Assembly (NCBI GenBank): GCA_033980235.1 | Contig: CM067079.1 | Coordinates: 25,686,658 to 25,750,657 of the forward strand | DNA from: Diadema setosum | Lineage: Eukaryota > Echinodermata > Echinoidea > Diadematoida > Diadematidae | Direction of reading: 5' to 3' | Length of the DNA: 64,000 nt | Part shown: one piece after another, positions 10,531-23,611 of the stretch | Layout of the letters: each line of letters starts with the position of its first letter | Numbering within the stretch: the first letter of the stretch is position 1 | Program-made: the position numbers and the translations under genes | The notes under the pieces: model-generated | The model's database searches: none | Told to the model about the DNA's origin: nothing | The model's input: the letters and a program-made list of their open reading frames with translations, nothing else

Positions 10531-11395
10531 GTTTTGGAGTAGGCCTTCTTGTTGTGCGTGTATGATACAATGCAGTGAAGACAGATTATATAGTAATGAA
10601 TTCTCTTTTTAGCAGGCAGAGTTAATCAACCAAAATGGCGGAAGGAAATTTGTATATGTTTTTTTATGATTCTGTCTGCCTGTAGTCTTTATCTGTGCGT
10701 CAATTTGTTTGGCTGTCCGTATAAATCAGTGTGCTTATTGATCATTATACATGAAATATTCATATGTATTACATGAATTGTATTAAATGTAAATCTGTGG
10801 TATACGTGCATTGAGTACTTAGTAGAATATGTTCCTCCCTTTGCAGCGACAGACTGAGAATAGTATCTAGAATGAGGGCGAATGAGTTCGAGAGATAAAA
10901 AAAGAGGTGGGGGGGGGGGCGAAAGAATTAGAAGTGGAGAGGAAAAGAAAAACAGGCAGATAGGAATTATCGTATTTAATAATCATCTACTTACTTTTGT
11001 GGCTAGTCAATTGAGAAGGGAGAAGGTGTTTCTTCAAGCGCTCCTGTTTTGCTATCCTGTTGCTTTTTTGGTTTTTCTTCTGCAATTTCTTACAGCATTC
11101 ATGCTTCCAAAAATCCAATTTCATGGTGAAATAACGTTTTGTAAGAATTTGATTGAATTATGGAGGCATAGCGGAGTTGTTCATCATGAAGGCAATGGAC
11201 GTAGTAAAAGTTGTTCAATTCAATCAATGTTGGTTTTTTTTTTTGTTTTTTATTTAGTCATAAATATTGTTATGTAATTTGCTAAACACATCTTTTCACC
11301 ATCGCCATTATTTTTTTTTTTAATATCAAACCAATATACAGTACACTTTAAACAGCTCATTCGAAGAGAGGTATAGGCCTAGATCGTGCACACAC
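10531..11395. other. Intergenic, no gene seen
   Basis: A 131-codon frame (10882-11277) starts in a poly(G) tract and shows no motif, signal sequence or splice support. It is treated as chance. Confidence 0.4.
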
Positions 11396-11475
11396 AGGAC
11401 TCTCTCCCTCTCTCTCTCTCTCTCACACACACACACGCACAACCACACGACACACAGAGACACATACACACGCAT
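11396..11475. repeat. (CT)n(CA)n microsatellite
   Basis: A CT run passes directly into a CA run with interruptions. Confidence 0.8.
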
Positions 11476-11683
11476 TAATTACATTATTTATTTAAATTTC
11501 GTTTCAGATCAGTATCGGGTCACAACAAAACAGATGCAAAGACGTCTGGTATTCCATTCACTTATGCTGCGCAACACATAGATTGTGTTCATGTAGAGAT
11601 TTTTTTTTTTTTACGATTCATTAAAAAAAAAAGACTTGTACAACAAACTTCCAGCAGGTATGCAAAACACCCACACTGACACA

Positions 11684-11720
11684 CACAAAACACACACACA
11701 CACACACATACACACATACA

Positions 11721-11759
<39 letters not shown>
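11684..11759. repeat. (CA)n microsatellite
   Basis: CA run with several ATA interruptions. The cysteine/valine-rich frames across it are repeat artefacts. Confidence 0.85.
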
Positions 11760-11761
<2 letters not shown>

Positions 11762-13490
11762 TTCTCGTAATGTGCTGAGGTATGTCTCGAAAAGTCTTAC
11801 ACATGCAACCGCATCCTTTGCACATATTATTTGCCTTCGTTTGTAAATATACACGCGACTTCACTATCATAACATCACGTAATTTGATTCAAATTTATTT
11901 CCACTTATTGACAAAAACGTAACATAGTCTGTCGCAAAATGTACAGTGTATATACTCAAATACTAATTTACGATTATATTTACAGGCGATTGCGCTCGAT
12001 AATGCTATTCGGTGGAACAAAAAAAAAAGATCTGATTTACTGATACATGCAAATGCAGAGTATACTGCCATGGTCATCTCGATTCATGGAGCGCTTCCCG
12101 TGCCCGACATGTTCTTGGGGTCATTAATCTGTTCAGAGAGTCAGTCAACCACAACTCCGTCAATGACGTAAAAAAGTGAACACCATCTCCCAACCAATCA
12201 CTGACGCGCTATATGCTCATCAGCATCAGAAGTGATCGATACTATACGCCATAGCTGCCTGTATAAGGCAATAGAAACACGTCTTGAGTGAAATTGTGAC
12301 GTGCCAAAATCCGCAAAGCTATGTAAACCTTGACCCAGAAACAAAATCTTGAAATTCAACAGCTTGACAATTATGGATAAATCTCAGAAAAGCTGTATCA
12401 ACGAGCTGATGGGTAAGGCAAATGCTAAAGCCGCGCAATCAGAAGAAACTGTCTCACAATATACATGCATGCAGTACATGGATCACCTAATGAAAACACT
12501 AATGACTTCATAAACCAAAAATGGGGCTGAAAATACGGTGTCATCTTCTTATTCAAACTATAAATGCTCACAAATATCTTCCCCTGCGTTCCATCTATAT
12601 TTTGTAAACCCTATACTCTAAAGTATTTTTCGGTGTACATTCAATATGACATTGCGTTTATATCTTTACTCTCAAAGATATTCTTTTAATGTATACAAGT
12701 ATTCTACATAATGAAATATGTCAATTTTATATGCGATAATGTCGACATTTTTTGAAAGAGCTTTTGAATCACAATGGAATGCAGAAATAAAACTGAACTG
12801 AACTGAACTGAAAATAGGCCTATAAGCCAGCATTGACAGATTGCCTTGAATCGATACTTGCGTCCGAACCATCATGGTAACAAGGTATCTCATCATCACA
12901 TAATTATGTACGCAGACGCCACCCATTGTACCATCCCCGAGCTATATATACTGTAGTTGTGGTGAAGTTCACCCGCTTCAACGAACGCCAAGCTCTCACC
13001 AATTCAAGCTATATCTCTCTCAGACATGCAAAGCCCGTGAAACTGTTCATCCGCAAATCACTCGCAAGCAGATGTTTGCGGTAATGAAGACTATCTGAGA
13101 AATCAATGTGGCTATATATACAACAGGAAGGGAAGATTTTATCGTCCACAGAGGAAAGCAAGCGTGTTCACATTGACTCTAATCATTATTTTGAAAAGTT
13201 ACATGAAAGTGTACACCTCCAGACTGATCAATAGGTCATACACGGTTTGACTGTTTACCAATGTTTACCAATGACTAAATATCTGTGTATAACATACTTA
13301 ACATAAAAATATGCAACCAAATCGAACCAGAATGTTAATTTGTGCGTTTCCTGTGTTAAATGTTCCGATGTTTCGGCCAGAAACTTTCTTTTCAGGATAT
13401 AATTTAGGACTGAATTTGTGATTTTTTTTTTTCAACGAGTTTCAAGAAATTCTTGATAGTTCTGTATCATTGCAAATGATACACCACCCA
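11760..13490. other. Intergenic; one LINE-like tail
   Basis: The only notable content is AATAAAACTGAACTGAACTG at about 12787-12806, a polyadenylation-signal-plus-tandem tail like that of a non-LTR element. No exon-like patch was found. Confidence 0.4.
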
Positions 13491-13491
13491 C

Positions 13492-13880
13492 AGTGGGCGC
13501 ACGTCATGAGTTTGACACCCACAAATCATGTACTGTGACCTATATTAGTCACCCAGCCCACCAGTCAGTGCCAGTCATACAGCCCACAAGTTTGACACTA
13601 TAAGCATATATAATGTTGAACTCGTGGGCTGTTTTTACCTATAGTGTCGAACTCATGGGCCTTATTTGCCTATTGTCAAATTCATGGGCAGTATGCATAT
13701 TTTCATTTTATTTTCATTTCATTTATTAGGTTTCAACACAAATCGTTGTGTGTACAACATCCGTCAATGACAATGTAAACATGACAATGTATAAATATGA
13801 CTAAGTAATGGACCTTGTTTGCAATATCGAACTCGTGGGCTGTATGACTCGAGGGTGTCGATCTCGTGGGATGATCCCCC
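13492..13880. repeat. Family N element, copy 2
   Basis: Units such as CCCACAAGTTTGACACTATA on the left are mirrored by GTGTCGAACTCATGGGC on the right. It ends GGGTGTCGATCTCGTGGGAT, the inverse of the left end of copy 1. An unrelated insert of about 110 bp sits near 13690-13800. Confidence 0.55.
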
Positions 13881-14870
13881 ACCTCTCAATCAACCTGTGA
13901 ATGATACTTGTACTCCACCTATAGTGTTCAAGTATTTCAGCAGGCAAAATATGCGGGTTGTGTAAGTCACTAGCACTTTTAAACATATTTAGGCCTACTA
14001 AAGATATACATGTACGACCAAAAAACAAAACAAAAACAACAACAACAACAACAACCAAAAAAAAAAAAAAACCACCCAAAACATATACGATGCGTAATTC
14101 CTGCGAGTAAGTTACGGTTCATGTATTGGCACCTTATGATAGAGTAATATATTATATAGAAATGTGTCTAAACTGAAATATATCTGAAAGATTGAAATGT
14201 TACAAGACGCAAAAGAACAGGTCTGGTGTGGACTAATCCCGTGTGGTGATAGACTTACGTTGTATGTACACTATAGGTTCTCGTTATGTACAATTTGATA
14301 TGTACACTACTTTTCAACATAAAAAGTGTACGCATATTTTGCTTGCCTTTTACGTCTTTTGCCAAATTCACAATTTTTCGCATTACATTTCATTTCTTAA
14401 CCTATCCAAGTACCTACGTTTCACGTCTCTCATATTTAACATGTTTTACTTTAGTGTTATCATACTTGGCAAGCTTTTCAATTGCTCTAATATCATTTGT
14501 TTTCAACTTTTACATTTCTTAAATATTGTACTATGTGAATTTATGTGCACGGCCTTGCGAAAAAGCATTCTTTGTTTTGTTTTGTTTTTGTTTGTTTGTT
14601 TGTTTGTTGTTGGTTTGTTTTTTTTTGCTTTTGCTGATCGCACGATTTTACTGTGTTGAAATAAATGAAATTCAACATTTCAAATTCCAAGTGAAAAATT
14701 CAAACGGCATTCCGAATGATAATACCCATGTTACGGCAGCAACTCAATTCGAATTTTGTAAGTCACGTGTGCAGTCTTTGATACCAAAAGACGAAAATTA
14801 AAATAAGTCAATACTCCAATCTTTATAAGATAACGGGAACAAAACTAGAAATGATCTCTATGAAAAATCC
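13881..14870. other. Intergenic, no gene seen
   Basis: A T-rich stretch gives hydrophobic frames on the plus strand (14243-14801), with no splice structure and a (GTTT)n run inside. Nothing is supported as a gene. Confidence 0.4.
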
Positions 14871-14941
14871 ATGTGTGTGTGTGTGTGCGTGTGTATGTGT
14901 GTGTGTGTGTGTGTTTGTGTGTGTGTGTGCGTGTACGTGCG
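14871..14941. repeat. (GT)n microsatellite
   Basis: GT run with GC and TA interruptions. Confidence 0.85.
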
Positions 14942-15397
14942 TGAAAAAGTGGATTTGTAAATGTCACATTTGCATTGTTTTCTTTTCAACCTATACTGAG
15001 ATACTGACTTTTTATTACATGCCTCAACGATGCATTTGGAGATCGAATTAGCGGTATTTTATGCACGCTGTGTATTATCACAGCGAATTCGTGGATGATG
15101 ATTGGAATGTCAAAGTGTGCAAAACAAAGAAAGATAAACACTCCACAGAATGGATAATACAATTATTTCTAAAGAAGACTGTAGCTCGTGTCGAGTCTTA
15201 ATAATGATAAACCTTTCACCACACAGCACAGCAACGACGAAATCAGATTATCGAGTGGTTTTTAGAAATCTTCGGCGTGCAATTTGCGTCGAAAAACCTT
15301 GGTTTTTGTGGCGTAGAATGCTTACTATTACGGCAACTGAAATAGAGGGACGATATTATGCAGTCAGCTGAGGTTTGATAATAATAATGATAATAAT

Positions 15398-15477
15398 CAT
15401 AGTTGTAGTAGTAGTAGTAGTAGTAGTAGCAGTAGTAGTAGTAGTAGTAGTAGTAGTATCATTATTATTATTATTAT
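15398..15477. repeat. (TAG)n(ATT)n microsatellite
   Basis: About 18 GTA/TAG triplets with one AGC interruption, then ATT triplets. Confidence 0.85.
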
Positions 15478-15479
15478 AA

Positions 15480-15735
15480 GGTCTTATTCACCCATGGTAA
15501 CCTCTCCCGTGTTGCCACTGCTCTACCAGCCATTTTTATTACCCTAGCGTTGCCGGGTACCCATTTATTTTACACCTGATGGGTCGAGAGGGACATAGTG
15601 GGTAAACAGCTTATCCAAGGACGTAAGCACTGGGCGGGATTCGAACTCGGGTCCTCCGACCGTGAGTCGGGAGTCTTATCCACCAGAGCCCTTTATAGGG
15701 CTCTGTTATCCACTATGCCACAGCGCCCCACGTGT
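15480..15735 (-). mobile_element. tRNA-derived SINE with internal insertion
   Basis: On the minus strand the head reads GGGGCGCTGTGGCATAGTGG, an A-box-like segment. A B box (GAGTTCGAATCCC) follows further in, then a non-tRNA body (CCAGTGCTTACGTCCTTGG). Between the boxes lies an extra segment containing AGAGCCCTATAAAGGGCTCT and a repeated GTGGATAA. The spacing is too long for a functional tRNA, so this is a SINE, not a tRNA gene. Confidence 0.6.
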
Positions 15736-15765
15736 GAAGACCGACTGCATGACTGGACCATTAAG

Positions 15766-16735
15766 TTAAAGGGTGTGTACAGTTCTGGTTGAGGTGAAGA
15801 TTTAGCTTTTAAAGGGGATGGTTAGTACCCAATCAGTGGGAATGCTGGGGGATGATTGTTCCAATCCTTGTGGATTCATTTTAGAGTACATTATATATCG
15901 ATTGTTGTGTGAAAGTTATTTGCTTCAGAATGATCTCGTATTCAAGTAATGTGCAGTTCAATGTTTCCAGGTTAGCATGCCTGTACAGTGACGGTGCGAT
16001 CGTTAACAGCCCGTTGACGATCGCCCCGACACTGTACAGGCATATTCAGAAATAAGCAGAAACCACTCTATGAGATGTCAAAGAGCATGCAATTTTAAAG
16101 GCATAATTTACCATTTGCAGGTGAAAGCATTAGTGCTTTAAAATAGTTCTAAAATGTGAGTTAGGGATAGAAACAACCACTGTCAAAATTTGAATCCGTA
16201 TAATTGATGTGAAGTGTTGTTAAATACACAAAATGTGAACAATAGTTATAATAAAAATGTTTCCAGACTAAACCGTATACAGTTACGGTTTACTGAGAAA
16301 AACCCTGATATCTCCTTATATTTTAGGTTTTATTGCAAATATTTCATATGGTAGGATGTTTTATGATACAACAGACCTACACATATGCATCAAATGTGAT
16401 ATCTTGAACATTTTTTAAATCACTGCTCCCAAAGGTAAACTGGACCTTTAAGGGGTATCAAAAGTTTATTTGATGAAAATCGGTTTTGAAATGGCTGAGA
16501 TATCCAAAAACAAGGTGAAACAAAGAGATCCTAACAAAAGGCGTGGCCTGTCGCTTTTTATTATTATCACTTTTTTTTTGATATCTCAGCCATTTGAAAA
16601 ACAATTTTCATCAAAAAAACGTTGAATCCTTCTTAAAATTACATGCTCTTTCATATTTCATAAGAGGTTTCCTCATTATCTCACTTAGGATGTTCAAAAC
16701 ATGAATCCCCACCTCAACCAGGGTACTGTATAATA
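15766..16735. mobile_element. Family D element, copy 5, split by nested inserts
   Basis: The left end TTAAAGGGTGTGTACAG is at 15766. The right half (GATGAAAATCGGTTTTGAAA onward) resumes only at about 16450 and ends near ACCAGGGTACTGTAT. Between them are a half copy of family E (from about 15808) and another small inverted-repeat element (about 16093-16449, ends TTAAAGGCATAATTTACC and GGTAAACTGGACCTTTAA). Confidence 0.55.
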
Positions 16736-17190
16736 CAGTATGTCCCCCAAAAAAATTACAATCAAATTTTTGCATTGATAACACCCAATATGATTAATCC
16801 GTCTAAATGCTACTTCAGAGTCTTAAAATATAACATCTTAGCTCTATTTTGCGGAAAACCCCATTCAATTTGGTTAAGTGGTCACGGAGAAATGTGGATT
16901 GTTGTAAAGCATATCAGGAGTCTGATTCTTCCAAGGTTAGCACTTCGATGCTTTTGTGTGTGAATACAATAGACAGAACTTGGAGGGAAGAGATTCTTGA
17001 CATCCTCTACAAAATTCCTCATTTCTCTTTGACAACTGAAACAAATCGAATGGGGTTTTCTGTAAGATGTGGGCAATGAGTTATAGTTTCGTACCCTGAA
17101 TTTGCATTTGGATTGATTCACTATTTTTAAAGATATCATTGCGGAGGGTCCCGTTGTATTTTTTTTTTTTTGGGGGGGGGGGCATACGGT
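16736..17190. repeat. Imperfect foldback element
   Basis: The left part holds CGGAAAACCCCATTCAATTT and the right part the inverse AAATCGAATGGGGTTTTCTG, with further mirrored blocks on both sides. It ends in poly(T)/poly(G). No coding content. Confidence 0.45.
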
Positions 17191-17397
17191 ATATTGGGAC
17201 ACACGTCATACATACGTGAATATATACATATTACATAGTCATGATGATGAAAATAAATGTTGTACAAGGAGGGAAAGTGTTCCGTACCACTTTGACAAGT
17301 GCAATCTGATAATTTTTTTTCGCTTTTTTTTTTTTTTTTTTGGGGGGGGAGGGGTGGTAAGGTATAGCAACACTTGTTATTATCACGCAACTGGACA

Positions 17398-17724
17398 TCA
17401 CTTTGATCGTGGGCCGCCGCATCCAAACAACTTGGCGATCGTTGTACGCACCAATGGTTGTGCCGCAGCATAGCTGGCGGGATTCAAGAAACTGTTGGTG
17501 TAGCGCATGAGGGAGATCGGGAAAAGGAGAGCCGCTGGCAGGTTCCCCTCGCGTAGAATGGACGGGTCCAGAGTTGTGACGACCAGGAAAATGAGATGGG
17601 GTATCCAGGCAACCAAGAAAGAGAGGATGATGAAGGATAAGGTTCGCGTCGCTTTCCCGGCGGCTGCTGCTGGTTCCCGGTCTCGTTCTTTTCCCTGCTC
17701 CCGTTCCCGTTCCGGATGCGACTC
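17398..17724 (-). CDS. GPCR exon 2: end of loop 3, TM6, TM7, C-tail
   Basis: 109 codons including the stop. It starts ESHPEREREQGKERDRE, a charged repeat-like segment, then TM6 and TM7, and ends LFGCGGPRSK. The cytoplasmic tail is very short, and the two Cys near its start could be palmitoylated (inference). Confidence 0.87.
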   Translation of the reverse strand, partial: ESHPEREREQGKERDREPAAAAGKATRTLSFIILSFLVAWIPHLIFLVVTTLDPSILREGNLPAALLFPISLMRYTNSFLNPASYAAAQPLVRTTIAKLFGCGGPRSK

Positions 17725-19550
17725 CTGAACACGGGAAAAAATAAATGATAAAATAAACAAATAGATATAAAAATGAATGAATAAATAAATAAATAAATAA
17801 ACAAATAAATAAGTAAAAAAATAAATACGTTAATTAATTAATAGATCAATTAATAAAGATAGAAAAGATGAACGATCCACGCATTTCCAGCACACAAATT
17901 TTCATACTTGCAATACGGATTTATGGCCGCACTCGTCAGATCTTTTGGAGCCCCTAAAGATGCATTTTGCCATGTTTACGTGTACTTGAAAAAAAAAAGG
18001 TGGAACAAATCTTTACATAATGATTGTATCGATTGTGAGCAATATCCTGCAAAATATTCAGTAAGCAATAAATTCATAAATATTACGTGCTGATTCGAGG
18101 AGAATGCGCCTCCTCAATGAAATTGATTTAATGAAATTGATTGAAAACTTCACATCTGAATAAATAAATTAAGGCTTTCAGTATAAAAGACTGAACAGTG
18201 TGGCGTCATGGACTGTGCGTAAAACGATTATGCGAGCACTTTTATAAAAATTATTGTCAATATTGCATTTTTTTTTGCTTATTTTATATCGGTATATTTA
18301 CATTTTCGTCATCCTTGCAGAGTATGAATATTCATTCGCACATATATTTTGAATTGCATTTTATGACTTGCACTTCTTCCGAATGATAATGTGAACGCGA
18401 AATAGTATTGTCAAACGTGCATTTTGCATTATGTGTTACCTTTTGTTGGATGGAAATAAAGTATAATCGAATTGGATTTATTTGAATTTGGGTTTAGTTA
18501 CGTGTAGCTGCTAGATTGTAAAATTCCACGGACTGATTTGCCGGTGAATTTGAAGATTATTTTACGGTGCACCGATGACATCTTTCTCACAAAGTCGGAC
18601 TAACTCTAAATACACCATCGGCGACATGATAATACTCTTCTTATCGACATCCGTGAAATACTGCGCTTTGGCTTCTAAAAGTACAAGAAAAATATAAACA
18701 ACGTGCACTTTACCCCTTGTTTCAATGTTGACTCTTTGCAATTGCCAGTACTCTTTCCGTCGGTAGTGATGATTGTATTGCCCATCGAATTCGAAAAAGA
18801 AGTCACCACCTGCACGGAAGCCTCGCCGCCCTGGTGAATGCCCTGCCTTTTGCTGGTCGTCTGTCGTATCTTCCACATGAGGCGGATGTAGAGCACGGAG
18901 ATGATTACGAGCGGCAGGACGATGGTGACTGCCGCCGGGACGAGGGCCGACACCGCTCGCATGCCGTACCTCGGGACGCAGGCATTGTCGAGGCTGCCGT
19001 CGCTATCTGATGCGGAGGCACGAGCGGCGAGGTCCCAGCCGAGCGTGTAGGGGAGCCAGAACGTGCAGGAGACCAACCAAGCAAGCACGTTGGCGAACAC
19101 GGCGCGGCTTTTCCTCCGTGACGTGTAGTGGCCGATGGGATCAAACGTCGCTCGATGTCGATCAACGCAGATGATTACGACACCGACCACGGACACGCTA
19201 AGTATGGCGTCATTGAGTGCCAGATGGAGTTTGCATAGCCAGCTTTCGGGGTGGTATACGTTGACGATTGCCGCGATCAAGAGGAGGCCGACGCAGAGAT
19301 CAGCGATCACCAGGTTGATGATGAAGTAGTTGGTGTACGTACGAAGTTTCTTCTCGACGGCGAAGGCGACTAGCATGAGGACGTTCGAGACAATGATGAG
19401 GATGATGTAGGCAATGAAAAGAGCGAGAGCGACATCGCTCTGTGGTGGACGAGGTGCACCTGGAGGAGAGAAATCATCATCACTTACGACATCAGTCGCG
19501 ATCGTCGTCGGGATGGGTGTAACATTGAGGAACAGGATGACCCAGGACAT
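17398..19550 (-). CDS. Rhodopsin-family GPCR, muscarinic/aminergic-like (complete, two exons)
   Basis: A seven-helix receptor of 387 residues from exons 19550-18714 and 17724-17398, joined in phase 0 (GGG then GAG) across a 989-bp intron. Landmarks: N56 in TM1 (SNVLML), D84 in TM2 (VIADLCVG), C106 before TM3, DRH at 130-132 in place of DRY, W158 in TM4, C191 in the second extracellular loop, P213 in TM5, W319-x-P321 in TM6, and Y354, N356-S357 and NPASY (360-364) in TM7. The TM6 start KATRTLSFIILSFLVAWIP and TM7 RYTNSFLNP resemble muscarinic and histamine H3-type receptors most. The amine-binding Asp at 3.32 (seven residues after C106) is Asn113, with Asp114 next to it. Loop 3 is charged and Ser/Thr-rich. 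The ligand is unknown. ATG 19550 is the first in frame; no cleavable signal peptide is obvious. Confidence 0.88.
17725..18713 (-). other. GPCR intron
   Basis: GT-AG intron, very AT-rich, with an (AAAT)n-like run near 17775-17815. The acceptor follows a T-rich tract (ATTTTTTCCCGTGTTCAG on the minus strand). Confidence 0.8.
18714..19550 (-). CDS. GPCR exon 1: N-terminus, TM1-TM5, most of loop 3
   Basis: 279 codons from ATG to the donor GGG|gtaaag. The coding strand is much richer in G+C than the flanks. The frame runs on 12 codons into the intron before a stop. Confidence 0.88.
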
Positions 19551-20427
19551 GATTTTGCACGTTTAGAATATGTTCAAAGAGAGTGCCTAAAGGTTTAATC
19601 CTATGAGAAGAGTAAATAGATATGTACTAAATTCTATAAGGAGAGACGCGATAGCCTGAGTGTCAAAAGAAATTTGAAGCCTCAACTCATTTCGAAAGTT
19701 GATTCTAGGACTTTTGACAGCGACACTTCATTTGCCCCACGAGAACAACAGTGAGGACGATAATTAGATGGGGGAGGTACATGAGCACTTATAGTGGATA
19801 ATTACGTGGGCGTAAGCGATTCAGTTTGCGTCATGTTAAGTAGTAACGGGAGACTGGCATAGGCTAATAATATGACACTGTTCAGCTGTTGGAAACTGAT
19901 TTATGATTGGAGGCAAGTGAACACGCCCCTGAGAGCAAAAAACGCATCTCATAAAACCACAGATCTCAGCTCACATGATGACTTGCAATGTCGACTACAC
20001 GTTTGCATCAACACAGTTCCTACGACAGACAGCATTGTTTGATAGATACTTTATTTTCTGCAAATCAATATACATAAGTTACATAATCATGAAGATGCAG
20101 GAAGTATACAAAGTAAATTCAACGCAGAGTCGTTTGACTTGCATAAACCACGATACATATAAGTACATAATCATGACCATGTAGGAAATATATAAAAGAA
20201 ATTTAACACAGTCTTTTGACTTGCATAAACAACGATATGAAAGAAATATAATATACAATATGCATGTCTATGCAGCAGTGATAAGAATAACATTTATAGT
20301 TAAGAAACGATTATGCAGAGGGCCGCCATTATAAGCATTGCTTGAAAAGATGGCCGGCCCCATTAATTATCAAAATTGCATAACGCATCATCTCACAGAT
20401 TATTGGATGAACGAGCATTTATGTCAT
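19551..20427. other. Upstream of the GPCR; tandem duplication
   Basis: Putative 5' flank and promoter region of the minus-strand GPCR; no TATA box stands out. At about 20070-20240 a unit of roughly 85 bp containing TACATAATCATGA and TTTGACTTGCATAAAC is present twice in tandem, next to TTTGATAGATACTTTATTTT, which on the minus strand looks like a LINE 3' tail. Confidence 0.45.
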
Positions 20428-20613
20428 ACAGTTCACTCCCATTACAACGAACACGGTTACAAAGACATTTCGGATACAACAAAGTAAAATTCAGGTTCCG
20501 AAAATCTACATAATTATCTTTATACACTATATAGTTCCAATATAACAAAATTTCGACATAAGTCGACAGAAAATTGCTGGTCCCGGGGACTTCGTTATAA
20601 TGAGAGTCGCCTG
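20428..20613. mobile_element. Family C element, copy 2
   Basis: It starts TTCACTCCCATTACAACGAA and ends TTCGTTATAATGAGAGTCG, colinear with the first part of copy 1. Confidence 0.55.
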
Positions 20614-20649
20614 CATTCATTTGATTTCCAATATCGTTTCACTAAACTT

Positions 20650-20812
20650 TATTAACCCTAGGGCGGATCCAGGGATTCCGTAAAGGGGAGGCGCACGACC
20701 CCCCCCCCCCATTTTTTCTTTTTATATCTTTTGTTTTAACAAAAAAAAAAAATTAAAGGGGGGGGGGGGGCGCCCGATGCGCCCCCTCTCGATCCGCCAC
20801 TGATTAACCCTT
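20650..20812. mobile_element. Short inverted-repeat element with GGATCC ends, copy 1
   Basis: GGGCGGATCCAGGGATTCCG at the left is mirrored by CTCGATCCGCCACTG at the right, around poly(C)/poly(A) and poly(G) tracts. A second, longer relative lies at 21135-21426. Confidence 0.45.
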
Positions 20813-21134
20813 TCTGCAGGGACTTTGGACAGTTATGATCATAGTGGCCTACAACACTACGGGATTTTCTACTACTGTCGGCACTCAAAGAACAAAAAGG
20901 GTCATTCTGTAATAAAACTCTCACGTTCTTAAGAGGACAACACAGTACAAGGTAGAATCTTATCATTTTCAGGCGTCCTGCGTTAGTGAAAAAACAACAA
21001 TAAACAGAAATGACTGGTTGAAGTTTTGAAATACATGTACCTATATATCTCATTGGTTTGTTCCGATAATAATAATAATAATATGTATCATTAAAATAAT
21101 TTTTGAACCGTGAAAGCAACTACAACCTTCAGCT

Positions 21135-21426
21135 TCAGGGGCGAATCCAGTAATTCCGTAAAGGGAATGACTGGAGTGGGGAGGGGCAATTCAAGCAGTT
21201 AATATTTCTGGCGCCACCTCCAGGTTTATATAGCTGTTCTGACACAATCGGCTGACCAGGAAGGTGTAACCTGCCACGGCAAGGAGATTCTTTTTATATT
21301 TATAATTTTCTGTATACTTAAAAAAAATAATTAAAAGGGCCAGCACGGTCCCCTTTGATTTTTTTTTTCTTTTTTCTTAATGGGCTGGCCCGGTGCACCC
21401 CTCCCACACCCTGGATCCGCCACTGA
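21135..21426. mobile_element. Short inverted-repeat element with GGATCC ends, copy 2
   Basis: It starts CAGGGGCGAATCCAGTAATT and ends CCTGGATCCGCCACTG. The inner sequence differs from copy 1 apart from the A/T-rich tract and the GCCC-rich right end. Confidence 0.4.
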
Positions 21427-21539
21427 ACTTAAACGTCATCATTGCTACAGGTAGGGTCTACTGTAACTAATGCAATGCGACACATTTTTTTTTTTTTTTT
21501 TTCGTTTTGACTTATTCATATCACAGCCGGCGGAGCGTT

Positions 21540-22210
21540 TTGAAAAGTGTGTGTGTGTGTGTGTGGAGGGGGGGGGGGCACTTCCGGATTTCATGAGCTA
21601 ACAAGCAAAAAAACAAACAAACAAACAAACACAACAACAAACAAACCGCTACAAAAAAGGCCTTCAGCGCAACTTCTGGTGCCACTTCCGGGTTTCTTGA
21701 GCTCATCTCTTCCTGGTTTCTTCAGCTCATTTTTTCTCCTTCCACTTCCGGGTTTCTTCAGCTGACAAGCAAAAAAAAAAAAACAAAAAACCAAACCAAA
21801 AACAAAAACAAACAAACAAAAAAGTGGGGAACAAAGAGGTGACACCTTATGTATTCCTTTGTATTTTTTTATGCTTTTTATAGCCTTTATTCAGACCAAT
21901 CAAATGAAATTGTTACATTGTAGTGACACAAAAAATAACTATAATACACTGTTTAACGGACAACAAAAGATTGTGTGCAAAATATAGATAAAACATACAT
22001 CAATTGTACACATTTGACATGATTCAGTCACCAGTCTGAATAAAGATTTTATCTAAGACAGATACAAAGAAAACACTTGAGAGGTGATGGACTTACAAAA
22101 TCTTTAAAATGTATTCCATTCACCAGTTATGAACATCATAATGACTAATATCTCTCTGGGTCTCATGCAAGTGGAGATTCATAGCCAGATAATATTTGAT
22201 TAAGTTTTAA
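21540..22210. other. Intergenic low-complexity region
   Basis: It holds (GT)n at 21547-21564, an (AAAC)n run, and a CCACTTCCGGGTTTCTT-type unit repeated three times between about 21670 and 21765. No gene. Confidence 0.45.
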
Positions 22211-22309
22211 TGGTATGAGGATCAGAGAAAATAAACGAGTGGAGCGGGCAAAGCTGAAAACACCGGATATTCAAATCATTTTAAATAGATTGACTGAGGT
22301 AAATACAAA

Positions 22310-23611
<1,302 letters not shown>

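Noticed and set aside
10882..11277. 131-codon frame on the plus strand
   Set aside because: It begins in a poly(G) tract and shows no family motif or splice sites.
14243..14801. Overlapping hydrophobic frames resembling membrane segments
   Set aside because: T-rich DNA with GTTT repeats; overlapping frames in two phases and no signal of a real gene.
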